From: Gracilimonas tropica DSM 19535
Lineage (GTDB): Bacteria; Bacteroidota; Rhodothermia; Balneolales; Balneolaceae
Reading direction: 5' to 3'
Length of the DNA stretch: 64,000 nt
Assembly (NCBI RefSeq): GCF_000375425.1
Contig: NZ_AQXG01000007.1
Span: 62,001-126,000, forward strand
Shown here: positions 1 through 8,539 of the stretch, piece by piece
How the letters are laid out: every line of letters begins with the position of its first letter
Numbering within the stretch: position 1 is the first letter of the stretch
Notes under the pieces: generated by a model
What the model was told of the DNA's origin: nothing
The model's database searches: none
What the model saw: only the letters and a program-made list of their open reading frames with translations
Made by a program: the position numbers and the translations under genes

Positions 1-965
1 TCCCGGTCTGCCTGGGCCTGAAAGAGCACAATTGGCCGAATGTATTTTCCGCCATCTTCATGTTCTTTTTTGGCTAACCGCTCTAATTTACTCTGCAGAT
101 GAAGGGCACTGTTTACCACTTCTGTTTTATCATGATGGTTATACACAATCACCGGCAACTTAACCATGTGCTCTCTTTTAAGCGCCATAGCCGAAGCCGT
201 AGAGATGATATTGCTGTTACTTTTTGGAGTTGCTGTGAGATCCAGAATGAAACTTGGCCGCAGATCCTTAAGCATTTCTACACTTAAATCGGTTTCCGCA
301 TTATGGCTTTCATCCAAAACAACCACGGGATTTAGCTTTCTGATCACATTAATAAGAGCGGTCTCATCGGTGTCTTCCAACACATGATCGGTTGTTTCAA
401 AAGAATCTGCAAAGCTTGCAAGCTGACCGTTTTCCTCGAATACTTTTCGGTCTTCTTTCCTTCTGGCCCGCAGACTGGCAAAACTCATCACAAAAATACT
501 GAGTTGCTCTTCAACTACTGTAGGGTTGAAATTAGCTCCCTGTAAAAGATCCTCTTTTTTATATACGCCAACCCGATGATTGAATAGTGAATTTAATTTC
601 TGCCGATACGGATGATCCGGGTCCGAAAGTGCTTCATAGGCTTGATCTAATAAATTCCTCCAGGGTACCAGCCAAACTACCGCTTTGGGTTTGTTGACAT
701 CAAAAGCATTGAAAATAGTGCGCAGGGCATTTACGGCAATGAAGGTTTTACCACCGGCTGTGGGGACTTTGACACAGGCATGAACCGCGCCGGGTACATT
801 GTTTTTATAGGGACGCATCCCATCACCGGTAACAGGATTGTAAGCTCCAATCTTATCTTCCCAAAACCGGTTGAACGCTTTAGCATAGTCATGATCTTCC
901 TGAACGTATTCTAAGTACAATTCCAGGTCATCCAGCACATCTTGTTGGTAGGGTTTAAGCTCCAT
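1..965 (-). CDS. res: Type III restriction enzyme, Res subunit (partial, runs off left edge)
   Basis: Reading leftward from an ATG at 965 gives about 321 uninterrupted codons to the window edge. The protein begins MELKPYQQDVLDDLE and shows superfamily 2 helicase motifs in order: Walker A VPTAGGKTF near residue 70, DEAH-like VVLDESHN near residue 220 and motif III LTATP near residue 245. This is the ATP-dependent translocase/endonuclease subunit of a type III restriction system, acting with Mod; the C-terminal nuclease domain lies outside the window. Its ATG overlaps the stop of the upstream rhuM-like gene (TAATG), so the two are translationally coupled. The order mod, rhuM-like, res is known for type III loci. 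Confidence 0.9.
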   Translation of the reverse strand, partial: MELKPYQQDVLDDLELYLEYVQEDHDYAKAFNRFWEDKIGAYNPVTGDGMRPYKNNVPGAVHACVKVPTAGGKTFIAVNALRTIFNAFDVNKPKAVVWLVPWRNLLDQAYEALSDPDHPYRQKLNSLFNHRVGVYKKEDLLQGANFNPTVVEEQLSIFVMSFASLRARRKEDRKVFEENGQLASFADSFETTDHVLEDTDETALINVIRKLNPVVVLDESHNAETDLSVEMLKDLRPSFILDLTATPKSNSNIISTASAMALKREHMVKLPVIVYNHHDKTEVVNSALHLQSKLERLAKKEHEDGGKYIRPIVLFQAQADR

Positions 966-1999
966 TATTCGTCCTTATCTTTTCCCTTTTTGAGCATTTT
1001 CTTCACTTCTTTATCGAAATCAGACTCAAATTCCTGGTCCTGAACCACACGGAATTTTGAATACTCTTTTGCTGCTAATTGCTTTGCCACCTTGGAAGAA
1101 ACCTTGCCCGGATTATCCAATACTTCATAATCATTGAATTTCAAAAAAGCATCCAATCGCTCTATCCAATCCCGCATTTTCATGGGAATCTGTCGCTTGG
1201 CTTGGTTTTCTGCATAGTCCAAATACATGGATACAATTCGGTTTAACTCGCTGATCTCATCTTCATCTAAATAGTTTTTGGCTACTTCTGTATCCGATTT
1301 CAGGACTTTTCCATCCGGCGCATTTTTCCAGGTTTTCAACCCCATGTTCTTCTTTTTAGCATCTGCCCGATCCTTGATGATTTCGGCTGCGGTTTGATTA
1401 GTGATAGCCCAGTGCAATTTATTCTGCACTTTCTGAAAGAAGGTTCGGGTAATTTTAGCATTGGGATCGTAATCAATACTACAGTCTTTATAGATATCCG
1501 TAATTTTTTGGTAAAATCTCCGCTCGGAAGCTCTGATCTCCCGAATGCGCTCCAGTAATTCATCAAAATAGTCTTTACCGAAAATTCGGTTGCCTTGCTT
1601 CAGTCGCTCATCGTCCAGAGCAAAGCCTTTGAGGATATATTCCCGAAGAACCCGTGTAGCCCAAATGCGAAACTGTGTAGCTTCAGAAGAATTCACCCGA
1701 TAGCCAACTGATATAATGGCATCCAGATTGTAGAATTCAACATTTCGGGTTACTTCCCGATCTCCCTCCATCCGAACTTGTGCAAATTTTGCACTAGTTG
1801 CTTTTTTAAGTAATTCACCTTCTTCATAAATCTTTTTTAAGTGCTGAGTAATATTTTGTGGTGTTGTCCCAAATAATCGCCCCATAGACCTTTGGGTTAA
1901 CCAAACAGTTTCATCTTCTATAACAACTTCTACATTGATGTCTCCTTCGGGAGAAGTGTATAGTATAAAATCCGAATGGCCTTTTGATATTTCACTCAT
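965..1999 (-). CDS. RhuM-family (virulence RhuM-like) protein inside a type III R-M locus
   Basis: A 344-residue protein with the RhuM-family N-terminus: an E-D-E-T-V-W-L-T-Q region followed by a helix-turn-helix-like stretch (residues about 30-60: MGRLFGTTPQNITQHLKKIY), then NLDAIISVGYRVNSSEATQFRIWAT near residues 90-120. The C-terminal half is helical and charged. RhuM proteins are often embedded in restriction-modification loci; their function is not settled, although the HTH-like segment and the position suggest DNA binding or regulation. Its stop codon overlaps the start of res, and mod lies 78 bases upstream with a perfect inverted repeat in the gap. Confidence 0.85.
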   Translation of the reverse strand: MSEISKGHSDFILYTSPEGDINVEVVIEDETVWLTQRSMGRLFGTTPQNITQHLKKIYEEGELLKKATSAKFAQVRMEGDREVTRNVEFYNLDAIISVGYRVNSSEATQFRIWATRVLREYILKGFALDDERLKQGNRIFGKDYFDELLERIREIRASERRFYQKITDIYKDCSIDYDPNAKITRTFFQKVQNKLHWAITNQTAAEIIKDRADAKKKNMGLKTWKNAPDGKVLKSDTEVAKNYLDEDEISELNRIVSMYLDYAENQAKRQIPMKMRDWIERLDAFLKFNDYEVLDNPGKVSSKVAKQLAAKEYSKFRVVQDQEFESDFDKEVKKMLKKGKDKDE

Positions 2000-2024
2000 A
2001 ACTAATTGAATTTTTTATTCTTCG

Positions 2025-2049
2025 AACTTGTAAGTAATTCTTACAAGTT
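2025..2049. promoter_or_regulatory. Perfect 10-bp inverted repeat between mod and rhuM-like gene
   Basis: AACTTGTAAG and CTTACAAGTT flank a 5-nt centre. There is no T-run on either side, so it looks more like an operator or an mRNA stem-loop in the intergenic segment than an intrinsic terminator. It lies 26 bases upstream of the rhuM-like start. Confidence 0.5.
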
Positions 2050-2077
2050 GAACAAGTTCTTGTACAATAATCCATAA

Positions 2078-3850
2078 CTAAAACCTCGAAATATCTCGTG
2101 GGATTTTCTTGAAGATGATGTTCCGGCTCTGCAAAAATTCTTTGCTTAGCAGACAATTATCGGCATAAATCACATACTGATCGGCCTTTTGTTTTATAGT
2201 TGCCAGAAAATCGTGATTGAGTGTGGTGATAGCTTCCTTCTCGTAAAAGAAGTAATAATCGGTTTCATCTTTGGTGCCCAGTAAATGCTTATGGGTATCT
2301 TTTGCACGTTCTTTGGGGAAAGCCGTTTTGGTTTCGCTGTACCACACGTATTCCCGAATGCGGGATTCTTCGACTTCTTCATTGAGCTGTTCGTTTTCAT
2401 CAAACAGGGGTTGGCCTAATTGGTAATAATCGAAACCGCCGCCGGTGCCTTCGGTTTTCTTTTTGCCTTTGCCGTAGCCTTTCATCACCCGCTTTACCCG
2501 TTCGGCGGTTATGGAATCAGCATAGTCCTCCATTTCTACTAAAATGAATTTGCGGTTTCCGCCATCTTCTGCATTCAGGTTCTGGACGGCGTGGGCGGTT
2601 GTGCCAGAGCCGGCGAAAGAGTCTAATACTACATCATTCTTATCAGTTATTGCTCTTAAAATCTCATTAATAAATTGAATGGGTTTAGGATAATTGAAAG
2701 CTTTTTTACCAAAAATCTCATTTATCTTTCCAGTCCCTTTTACAGTAAAAAAATCTTTTTCTGACCATATCGTAGGTACTTGTCCTCCAACCGTTTTATT
2801 ATCTCCAAAAACTAAAGTTGGTGAGCCATCTTCTGTACCAATAACTTCTAATTCATTATTCTCTAATTTTTCAATGACTCCACTTGGAAGGTATTGAACG
2901 CTAAATTTATTTGGATTCTTTTTATATCTGTTTTCCCCAATTTTTATATAACCTTCTCTCCAATCATCTTTTAACCTGTCTGCAATAAGTCTCCAGACAC
3001 ATTTATCTCCTTTACTTGTAATAGGCCATAATGCAACTGTGCCTTCTGGTGCTTCATTAAAGTCAAATTCAAACTCTTTTAGGTCGCCACTATATTCACC
3101 CTTATCAATTCTTTCTTGCAATGAAAGCCCAGTACTGTGCAAGGTTCCATCTTTATTATTAACGAAAATTGGATATGTCTGATTGGGCCTCTGTGTTTGG
3201 TCAAAAGTTGCCAGTGTAAGTCCTTCAAATGGAGACCTTACTTTACCACCTGAGTATTTTGACCTGCTTGAAGAAAAGTCTTTGGAAACTATAAAGACTA
3301 TATACTCATGTTGATAATTGAAACCACCAGAAGGTTTTCCTCCAGAAGTCTGGACTGTAACTGGAACTATCTGTTTACTTCCAAAAATTTCTTTGCAAAC
3401 AAGTAACAAGTTTTGGATTTCATGATGTCCAATACTTATCACAATACTTCCAGATCTCTTTAAAAGCTTATTAAGTAAAACCAATCTCGGATACATCATA
3501 CAAAGCCACTTATCATGACGAGTCAAATCGTCCCCTTCCTTACCTACAACCTCACCTAACCATTTTTTAATCTTAGGATGATTCACATTATCATTATAAA
3601 CCCATTCTTCATTTCCTGTGTTATAGGGTGGATCTATATAGATACAATCAATTCTAGCTTCGTATTCCGGCAGCAGACTTTTCAGGGCCTCCAGGTTATC
3701 CCCGTGAATAATCTTATTTCCGCTTTCGGTAGGTTCCTGGTGTTCTCCCTTTTCCGCATCAAAACCATATTGGTGTTCCAACACACGGTACGGCACATCC
3801 TGATGATGATTTACGACTTTTTCTTTGCCAATCCAGTGCAGTGTAGGCAT
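2078..3850 (-). CDS. mod: Type III DNA methyltransferase, Mod subunit
   Basis: A 590-residue beta-class N6-adenine methyltransferase. Catalytic motif IV DPPYNTG is at residues 73-79 and the SAM-binding motif DSFAGSGTTAHAV near residue 410, the order expected for type III Mod. It methylates the recognition site and supplies target recognition for Res. The segment between the two motifs (roughly 2640-3600) is the target-recognition region and is visibly more AT-rich than the two conserved ends, which fits replacement of the specificity domain by recombination. It is the first gene of the mod / rhuM-like / res operon. The ATG at 3850 gives a normal-length protein. Confidence 0.92.
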   Translation of the reverse strand: MPTLHWIGKEKVVNHHQDVPYRVLEHQYGFDAEKGEHQEPTESGNKIIHGDNLEALKSLLPEYEARIDCIYIDPPYNTGNEEWVYNDNVNHPKIKKWLGEVVGKEGDDLTRHDKWLCMMYPRLVLLNKLLKRSGSIVISIGHHEIQNLLLVCKEIFGSKQIVPVTVQTSGGKPSGGFNYQHEYIVFIVSKDFSSSRSKYSGGKVRSPFEGLTLATFDQTQRPNQTYPIFVNNKDGTLHSTGLSLQERIDKGEYSGDLKEFEFDFNEAPEGTVALWPITSKGDKCVWRLIADRLKDDWREGYIKIGENRYKKNPNKFSVQYLPSGVIEKLENNELEVIGTEDGSPTLVFGDNKTVGGQVPTIWSEKDFFTVKGTGKINEIFGKKAFNYPKPIQFINEILRAITDKNDVVLDSFAGSGTTAHAVQNLNAEDGGNRKFILVEMEDYADSITAERVKRVMKGYGKGKKKTEGTGGGFDYYQLGQPLFDENEQLNEEVEESRIREYVWYSETKTAFPKERAKDTHKHLLGTKDETDYYFFYEKEAITTLNHDFLATIKQKADQYVIYADNCLLSKEFLQSRNIIFKKIPRDISRF

Positions 3851-3991
3851 CTACAAAATTTCCTTTTTTATCTGTTGCAATATCAGTGGATTATAGGGAA
3901 TGAGGGATTCATTAGAAAGAATTGAATGATAATAATGTGATGAGTTACTGTATTCCTCACCTCTTTATCACGAAAGAAAGAAAAAATAAGA

Positions 3992-4020
3992 TTGAACACC
4001 GCTTCCAAAGCCCGTATCTT
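3992..4020 (+). promoter_or_regulatory. Original host tRNA-Pro promoter, now at attL
   Basis: TTGAAC (3992-3997), 17-bp spacer, TATCTT (4015-4020), followed 14 bases later by the tRNA 5' end. A near-identical promoter lies in front of the intact tRNA at 29775-29803. After integration this copy reads into the element towards the primase-helicase gene at 4439, and I see no terminator in between. Confidence 0.7.
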
Positions 4021-4030
4021 CAAAGCTCAC

Positions 4031-4080
4031 TGATCGGGACGTGGCTCAGTCAGGTAGAGCACTCGGCTGGGGGTCGAGGG
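4031..4080 (+). repeat. attL: 50-bp direct repeat holding the 5' part of tRNA-Pro
   Basis: Identical over 50 bases to 29814-29863. It contains the tRNA 5' end (from 4035) through the acceptor strand, D-arm and anticodon arm and stops in the variable loop; the T-arm and 3' acceptor strand are missing. The next base (4081, C) differs from the tRNA (G). It marks the left end of the integrated element; the crossover must lie inside this repeat. Confidence 0.93.
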
Positions 4081-4146
4081 CAGCTTAGACAATAATCCAT
4101 TCTCAGCTTCTCTAAAGCCCGATTTCCTCATCTTTTCAATTTTCTG

Positions 4147-4174
4147 GATAGCAATACGATAGTAGTTACTATGG
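4147..4174 (+). repeat. Left arm motif, probable integrase/excisionase binding site
   Basis: GATAGCAATACGATAGTAGT followed by TACTATGG; it matches 29718-29745 in the same orientation with only a few differences. It lies 67 bases inside the tRNA core, as arm-type integrase sites do. Inference from position and repetition. Confidence 0.55.
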
Positions 4175-4236
4175 TTTTGGTTTGATTTCTGAAAAATTAA
4201 ACATTCTGAAAACAAGAAATAATAACAAATTCATCA

Positions 4237-4250
4237 AGTAAGCGCTTCCA
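4237..4250. promoter_or_regulatory. LacI-family operator-like palindrome upstream of primase gene
   Basis: AGTAAGCGCTTCCA shares the AAGCGCTT core with the chromosomal operator-like sites at 49410 and 58881. It may bind a host LacI/CcpA-type regulator; chance is possible for a single imperfect copy. Confidence 0.35.
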
Positions 4251-4281
4251 TTTATTTCAAATAATCATTATATTGAAGATA

Positions 4282-4377
4282 GACAACTGCCCTTCATAAG
4301 GCGCTACAGCTACACAACAGCGCAACTGACAACTACTTAAGAAAACTCACCTTACAAAGTAGACAACTAAGAAAACT
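4282..4377 (+). repeat. GACAACT / AAGAAAACT short repeats (iteron-like)
   Basis: GACAACT occurs at 4282, 4328 and 4362. The second and third copies are followed by AAGAAAACT (4339 and 4369). Repeats just upstream of a replication gene resemble iterons or initiator-binding sites, but three short copies are weak evidence. Confidence 0.4.
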
Positions 4378-4438
4378 TAATTTAAATCATTAGCCCTATA
4401 TCTGGCTGTATTTAGGGCTATATTAAATTGAGATAATT

Positions 4439-6934
4439 ATGTCTTATAAAATTATAGATACCCTCCGTTGTCTTGGGGTTAAAATTCAAGAGAAAGACGC
4501 AAATGAAGAAGGATGGTTATTAACTAATGCTGTGTACCGAAAAGATGTACACCCATCCATGGGAGTTAACCTAAACAACGGTTCTTATGTCGATTTTGCA
4601 GGGAAAGCACCTGGTGGCAGCATCATTGACCTAGTAGTTCTAACAAAAAATTGTAGTCGCCAAGAGGCCTACGAATTCGTAAATAGTAAAGGTAGCTCAA
4701 AAGGAATAGCACTTCCTAAAACTGACAGCTTTTGGACTGATGAGAAAAAAGAATGGCTTAAAGAATGCCAGCAAATGCTTAAAACATCTCCAAGCGCCGA
4801 TGTTGTACAGAAGGCGAAACATGCAGATGCCTTGGAATTCGAAATTCTGGTGAAGTTTAACTGCGGTTTAACTAACCGTTATATAGACGGAGAAAACCAA
4901 CAGGTAATCGTATTCCCTTATGAAACAGGAGTACAGTATTATACTCGTAATAAAACCGGCAAGCTCATAAGTATGGAAAAAGGCTCTAAACCAAAAGAGT
5001 CATTCTTTGGCAAAGAGTTGGTAGCAGGTCGAAAAAAGCTGATCATTGCAAAATCTCCTCGAGAGACTATGCTTTACTATCAAACTCTTGGAGATTCCTA
5101 CGATGTAATCGGTATAGCCAGTGGTGAAGTGGCCAATCTTTCAGAATTACAAAGAATAAATCTGAAATATCTGCTTCAACGAGTTAGTAAAGTCTTTGTA
5201 AGCTTTGACCGAGACACCAATGAAGCTGAAAAAATTGCTTTTGGGTTTGCCAGAGCTGTACGTGATATCGATAATAATTATGGGCTAGATGTAGAGCTAC
5301 TTAATATCTCTGGAATCACTGGTGGAAAGTGTAAAGACTTTACGGACTTTATAAAGTGTAATGCTAAGGGTAAATTAGATCAACTCTTTTCTCCCGGATT
5401 TGAAAACTCTGACTATATTTGGAATTCAACTGCTAAAGAGAATAAGATTTGGCATTCTAACCTAAAAGGCAAAGTAAGCATATCTCAAGTGGGGCTCGCC
5501 CAGCAATTAAAAAAGAATGGTTTTGGCAAAATCTACTATAAGGAAAGTAGTGAACCCATAATGGTTCGTAAGGTTGAGAATATTCTTAGCCAACCGAGTA
5601 ACAATCAGTTAAATGATTTTATCCGAACCAATTGGATTAAAAAGTATTCAAAAATTGTAGACTGCGTTGAGACCGATAAAGGTCAGAAATACTTATATGC
5701 ATCACAAGTAGAGGATAAATACTTTAGTTATGACTATAAAATTCTCAATCCAAACTATGTAGCTAAACTGGATATTCTGAACGTAAATTTTATGAAGGAT
5801 ACAAAGGATACATCCTACCTATATTACAGTGACAAAGTGGTGAAAATCACAAAAAACACCGTAGAAGAAATGGAATATTCAGATTTGAGTGGTGTGATTT
5901 GGGAGAATCAGATTATAGATCGCCCTTTTACATACCAGAATAGAAGTTCAGAAAAAAGTGAATTTGCAACATTCGTATCCAATATTTCTGGTGGGAACCC
6001 AAAACGTATTAAATCCTTAGAATCTCATATTGGGTACTATCTACATGCGTACAAGCATCCTGCTCGTACTAAAGCAGCAATTTTTACTGATGAGAAAATG
6101 GGGCCGAAAGGATCTGCAAACGGTGGTACAGGAAAAAGCCTTGTAGGTCGTGCTATTCAAAGAATGCGGAAAGTTACCTTTATTGGCGGCAAACAATTCG
6201 ATCCTTCAAGCCGCTTTGCATTTATGGATGTTGAAATAGGTGATCAATTGGTCATTATTGATGATGTAAAAGAGGACTTCAAATTTGAGGCCCTATTCAC
6301 TGTCATTACCAATGACATGAACATAGAGGCTAAAGGGGCAGATAGGTACACTATACCTTTTGAGTACTCCCCAAAATTCTTGATCACTTCCAATACTCCT
6401 ATTGCTGGCAGTGGTAATAGCCATAAACGACGCCAAAGCATTGTAGAGTTTGCTGATTATTACAGTCTAAACTTTACTCCTGAACATGATTTTGGCCATT
6501 CTTTATTTTACGATTGGGATAAAGAGGAATGGAATAAATTCGACAACTATATGATCCATTGCTTGCAGATGTATTTGTCAGAGGGATTGGTTACATATAG
6601 CATTAATTATGACCGCAAGCAGTTTGGGATGAACACTGCAACTGAATTTGTACAATGGGCGGAAGCAAATCTTGAAGCGGAGATAGAATATGATCTCAGA
6701 GAACTTTTTAAGGGTAGTAATATGTTCCCAGATTCAAATGAAGAAAATAGTCTCCTAGATAATGACAATGATCAGGCCGTTGCGTCATTTTATAAATCAT
6801 ATCCTCATGTGTTGGATTATAATCAAGCCCGGACATTTAATAACTGGATAGAACAATTTGGCGAATTCAAAGGCTGGAAGCCGCATCGCAGATCATCCAA
6901 TGGCAGGGAACTCATAATTTATAAAGAGAAGTAA
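4439..6934 (+). CDS. P4/D5-like primase-helicase (TOPRIM + SF3 helicase)
   Basis: An 831-residue replication protein. The N-terminus resembles the CHC2-type primase entry domain (HPSMGVNL, GGSIIDLV) but without an obvious zinc-binding Cys cluster. A TOPRIM-like part follows (KLIIAKSPRETMLYYQ about 195-210, VFVSFDRD about 255). The C-terminal half is an SF3/D5 helicase: Walker A GGTGKS near residue 560, Walker B LVIIDDV near 603, sensor KFLITSNT near 643, and an arginine pair (KRRQ) after it. Such proteins start and unwind replication of satellites, plasmids and integrative elements. It stands alone, starts at an A-rich ATG without a clear Shine-Dalgarno, and is followed by a terminator. Confidence 0.88.
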   Translation: MSYKIIDTLRCLGVKIQEKDANEEGWLLTNAVYRKDVHPSMGVNLNNGSYVDFAGKAPGGSIIDLVVLTKNCSRQEAYEFVNSKGSSKGIALPKTDSFWTDEKKEWLKECQQMLKTSPSADVVQKAKHADALEFEILVKFNCGLTNRYIDGENQQVIVFPYETGVQYYTRNKTGKLISMEKGSKPKESFFGKELVAGRKKLIIAKSPRETMLYYQTLGDSYDVIGIASGEVANLSELQRINLKYLLQRVSKVFVSFDRDTNEAEKIAFGFARAVRDIDNNYGLDVELLNISGITGGKCKDFTDFIKCNAKGKLDQLFSPGFENSDYIWNSTAKENKIWHSNLKGKVSISQVGLAQQLKKNGFGKIYYKESSEPIMVRKVENILSQPSNNQLNDFIRTNWIKKYSKIVDCVETDKGQKYLYASQVEDKYFSYDYKILNPNYVAKLDILNVNFMKDTKDTSYLYYSDKVVKITKNTVEEMEYSDLSGVIWENQIIDRPFTYQNRSSEKSEFATFVSNISGGNPKRIKSLESHIGYYLHAYKHPARTKAAIFTDEKMGPKGSANGGTGKSLVGRAIQRMRKVTFIGGKQFDPSSRFAFMDVEIGDQLVIIDDVKEDFKFEALFTVITNDMNIEAKGADRYTIPFEYSPKFLITSNTPIAGSGNSHKRRQSIVEFADYYSLNFTPEHDFGHSLFYDWDKEEWNKFDNYMIHCLQMYLSEGLVTYSINYDRKQFGMNTATEFVQWAEANLEAEIEYDLRELFKGSNMFPDSNEENSLLDNDNDQAVASFYKSYPHVLDYNQARTFNNWIEQFGEFKGWKPHRRSSNGRELIIYKEK

Positions 6935-6940
6935 CGATAT

Positions 6941-6960
6941 TTAACCACTTGACCACTGAA
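6941..6960 (+). repeat. CCACT-N3-CCACT motif, copy 1
   Basis: Two CCACT units 8 bp apart (6945, 6953) followed by GAA, directly after the primase-helicase stop and before its terminator. One of seven paired copies that occur between modules of the element. Confidence 0.6.
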
Positions 6961-6988
6961 CCCTGAGTAATATTACTCGGGGTTTTTT
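6961..6988 (+). terminator. Intrinsic terminator after primase-helicase
   Basis: CCCTGAGTA, short loop, TACTCGGGG, then six T. Stem of nine pairs including G-T, 26 bases after the stop codon. Confidence 0.85.
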
Positions 6989-7656
6989 ATTATCAGGGAT
7001 ATAGCCTAATACACGTAGGAAAAAACAAGATTGTATAATGAGCTGGTATTGATATCAGACACTGCTCATTTCAGTCAACTATTTTTAAAGAAAAGATGCA
7101 TTAAATTTATTTCGGTGGTATCAAGACTAAAAAAAAACGGCCTTGTATAATTCTCGCACAAAAAGAGATCTTTCACCTATTCTTCAGATTCGCAAAGTCT
7201 TGTCAACTGTACACTTGACAGGTTTTTTAAGATGTAGCCAACAAATGTCAGATTCGTTTAAAAGCAATAAAGACGTTTTTTAGAATTTATGTCATTCTTA
7301 AACGGACTTGAGGACTCTATAAAATTTATTTTATAAGTTTTTTATTAATGAACTTTTTAACTGGATCTTGAAAACGGAAATGTACATTTAGAAAGCCCTA
7401 AGCCTGGGTTAAATGCTAATATTATATTTAATATTATATAATGCATTTCATTTATTAATAAAATTGTTGAGTAGCACTCCCTCTCTCATCTAAAGAAAAT
7501 CACAAAACGTTAAATAACAGTTACTTAAGTTTTTTAATGCCTTTCTTACACAAAAGATAACAACTACTCGGTTTTTGCACAACTTGTCTCTAACAAAACC
7601 GAAGAACATTTTTATTCAATTGAATATTCAGTTCTTCTTCATTTAAAATAAATAAA
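6989..7656. other. Gene-free AT-rich segment of about 670 bp
   Basis: No convincing ORF on either strand. It contains an orphan intrinsic terminator (7199-7228) and a very AT-rich stretch (about 7415-7445) with repeated TAATATTATA, which could be a DNA-unwinding element. A small RNA or replication origin is possible; nothing proves either. Confidence 0.5.
7199..7228 (+). terminator. Orphan intrinsic terminator
   Basis: CTTGTCAA (7199-7206), 8-nt loop, TTGACAGG (7215-7222), then TTTTTT. It terminates plus-strand transcription although no ORF lies between it and the terminator at 6988, hinting at a non-coding transcript. Confidence 0.6.
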
Positions 7657-8493
7657 ATGCAAAAACCACACCTTAAGGGTGATACTCACCCATACATATT
7701 TTTGAACCTCGATATTGATCCTGATCTTTGTGAACATGACGAGACTTTTGAAGCCATATACAACAAGCTCAAAAAAATTGAGGTCGCCAATCAGTCTGGG
7801 CATTTAAACCTAGGACCTGAACTGTATGGGTTGATACTGTACGCATGCAACAGTTTACAGATAACCCACTGCCTTTACTTTTACGAAACCAACACCTGGA
7901 TACTATTATCCCTACTTAATCAGCTAAAACAGTTCTGCTTTGAAAGCCAACTCATTACTGGAAACTTTAGATATGGCAAAGTAGATACTAACACTATCAA
8001 TAACCTATCTAAGTATGCCGCTTTTTGTTTTTCGAAAGATGCTTTAAAACTCTCCAATGCTATTCAGCTTAGTAATGAACTTGGTGACATCGAACAGAAA
8101 AAAAGGTTGTCAAACCAACTTACTCAACTCTACCGGGATGCTAAATCAGTCGGATTAGAAAATGAGATGGTTGATAAAGAATCCTTAGCTGAGTCTACTT
8201 TTCTACCCTCTTTGCAAGAGTGCATATATGGTTCAAAACTTGAAGATGATCCAACCTTAAAATTCTCTGACATCGATGAGTTAATACGGGATTGGGAAAT
8301 TGATGAGAACCCTCTCTTTCACACCTTATGCACCACACATCAGAATAGGAAAGTTACATTTTCTACTGATTATTTGGAAGCAGATTTTATCGAAGTAGAA
8401 CAAGCTATATTCCCATACATAAAACTACTACATAAGCAAATTGATGTCATGTTTGCAGCTTTTAATGTATGGAATTGGCCGAAGGTAATTTAA
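7657..8493 (+). CDS. Hypothetical protein, 278 aa
   Basis: Not recognised. A soluble protein without signal peptide or membrane segments; the middle (residues about 95-150) is helical with several Leu/Asn-rich stretches, and the N-terminal region is acidic (DIDPDLCEHDETFE). The start is an ATG in an AAATAAATAAA context typical of this genome. A second small unknown gene follows 46 bases later on the same strand. Lies between the replication gene and the RadC-like/SIR2 region; no function is assigned. Confidence 0.75.
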   Translation: MQKPHLKGDTHPYIFLNLDIDPDLCEHDETFEAIYNKLKKIEVANQSGHLNLGPELYGLILYACNSLQITHCLYFYETNTWILLSLLNQLKQFCFESQLITGNFRYGKVDTNTINNLSKYAAFCFSKDALKLSNAIQLSNELGDIEQKKRLSNQLTQLYRDAKSVGLENEMVDKESLAESTFLPSLQECIYGSKLEDDPTLKFSDIDELIRDWEIDENPLFHTLCTTHQNRKVTFSTDYLEADFIEVEQAIFPYIKLLHKQIDVMFAAFNVWNWPKVI

Positions 8494-8539
8494 CATCTCC
8501 TCTTACTATCCAGCAAATTTAAACCTCAAATAAAATTTT

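Larger units (their letters stand above)
4081..4438. other. Element left-end control region, no gene
   Basis: Holds the left arm motif (4147-4174), a LacI-operator-like palindrome (4237-4250) and three GACAACT repeats (4282, 4328, 4362), the last two followed by AAGAAAACT. It precedes the replication primase-helicase gene and looks like a replication or transcription control region. A short minus-strand ORF across attL here is judged spurious. Confidence 0.6.

Noticed and set aside
4027..4215. Minus-strand ORF of 62 codons across attL
   Set aside because: It reads antisense through the duplicated tRNA half and arm motif; no homology features and no ribosome-binding site.
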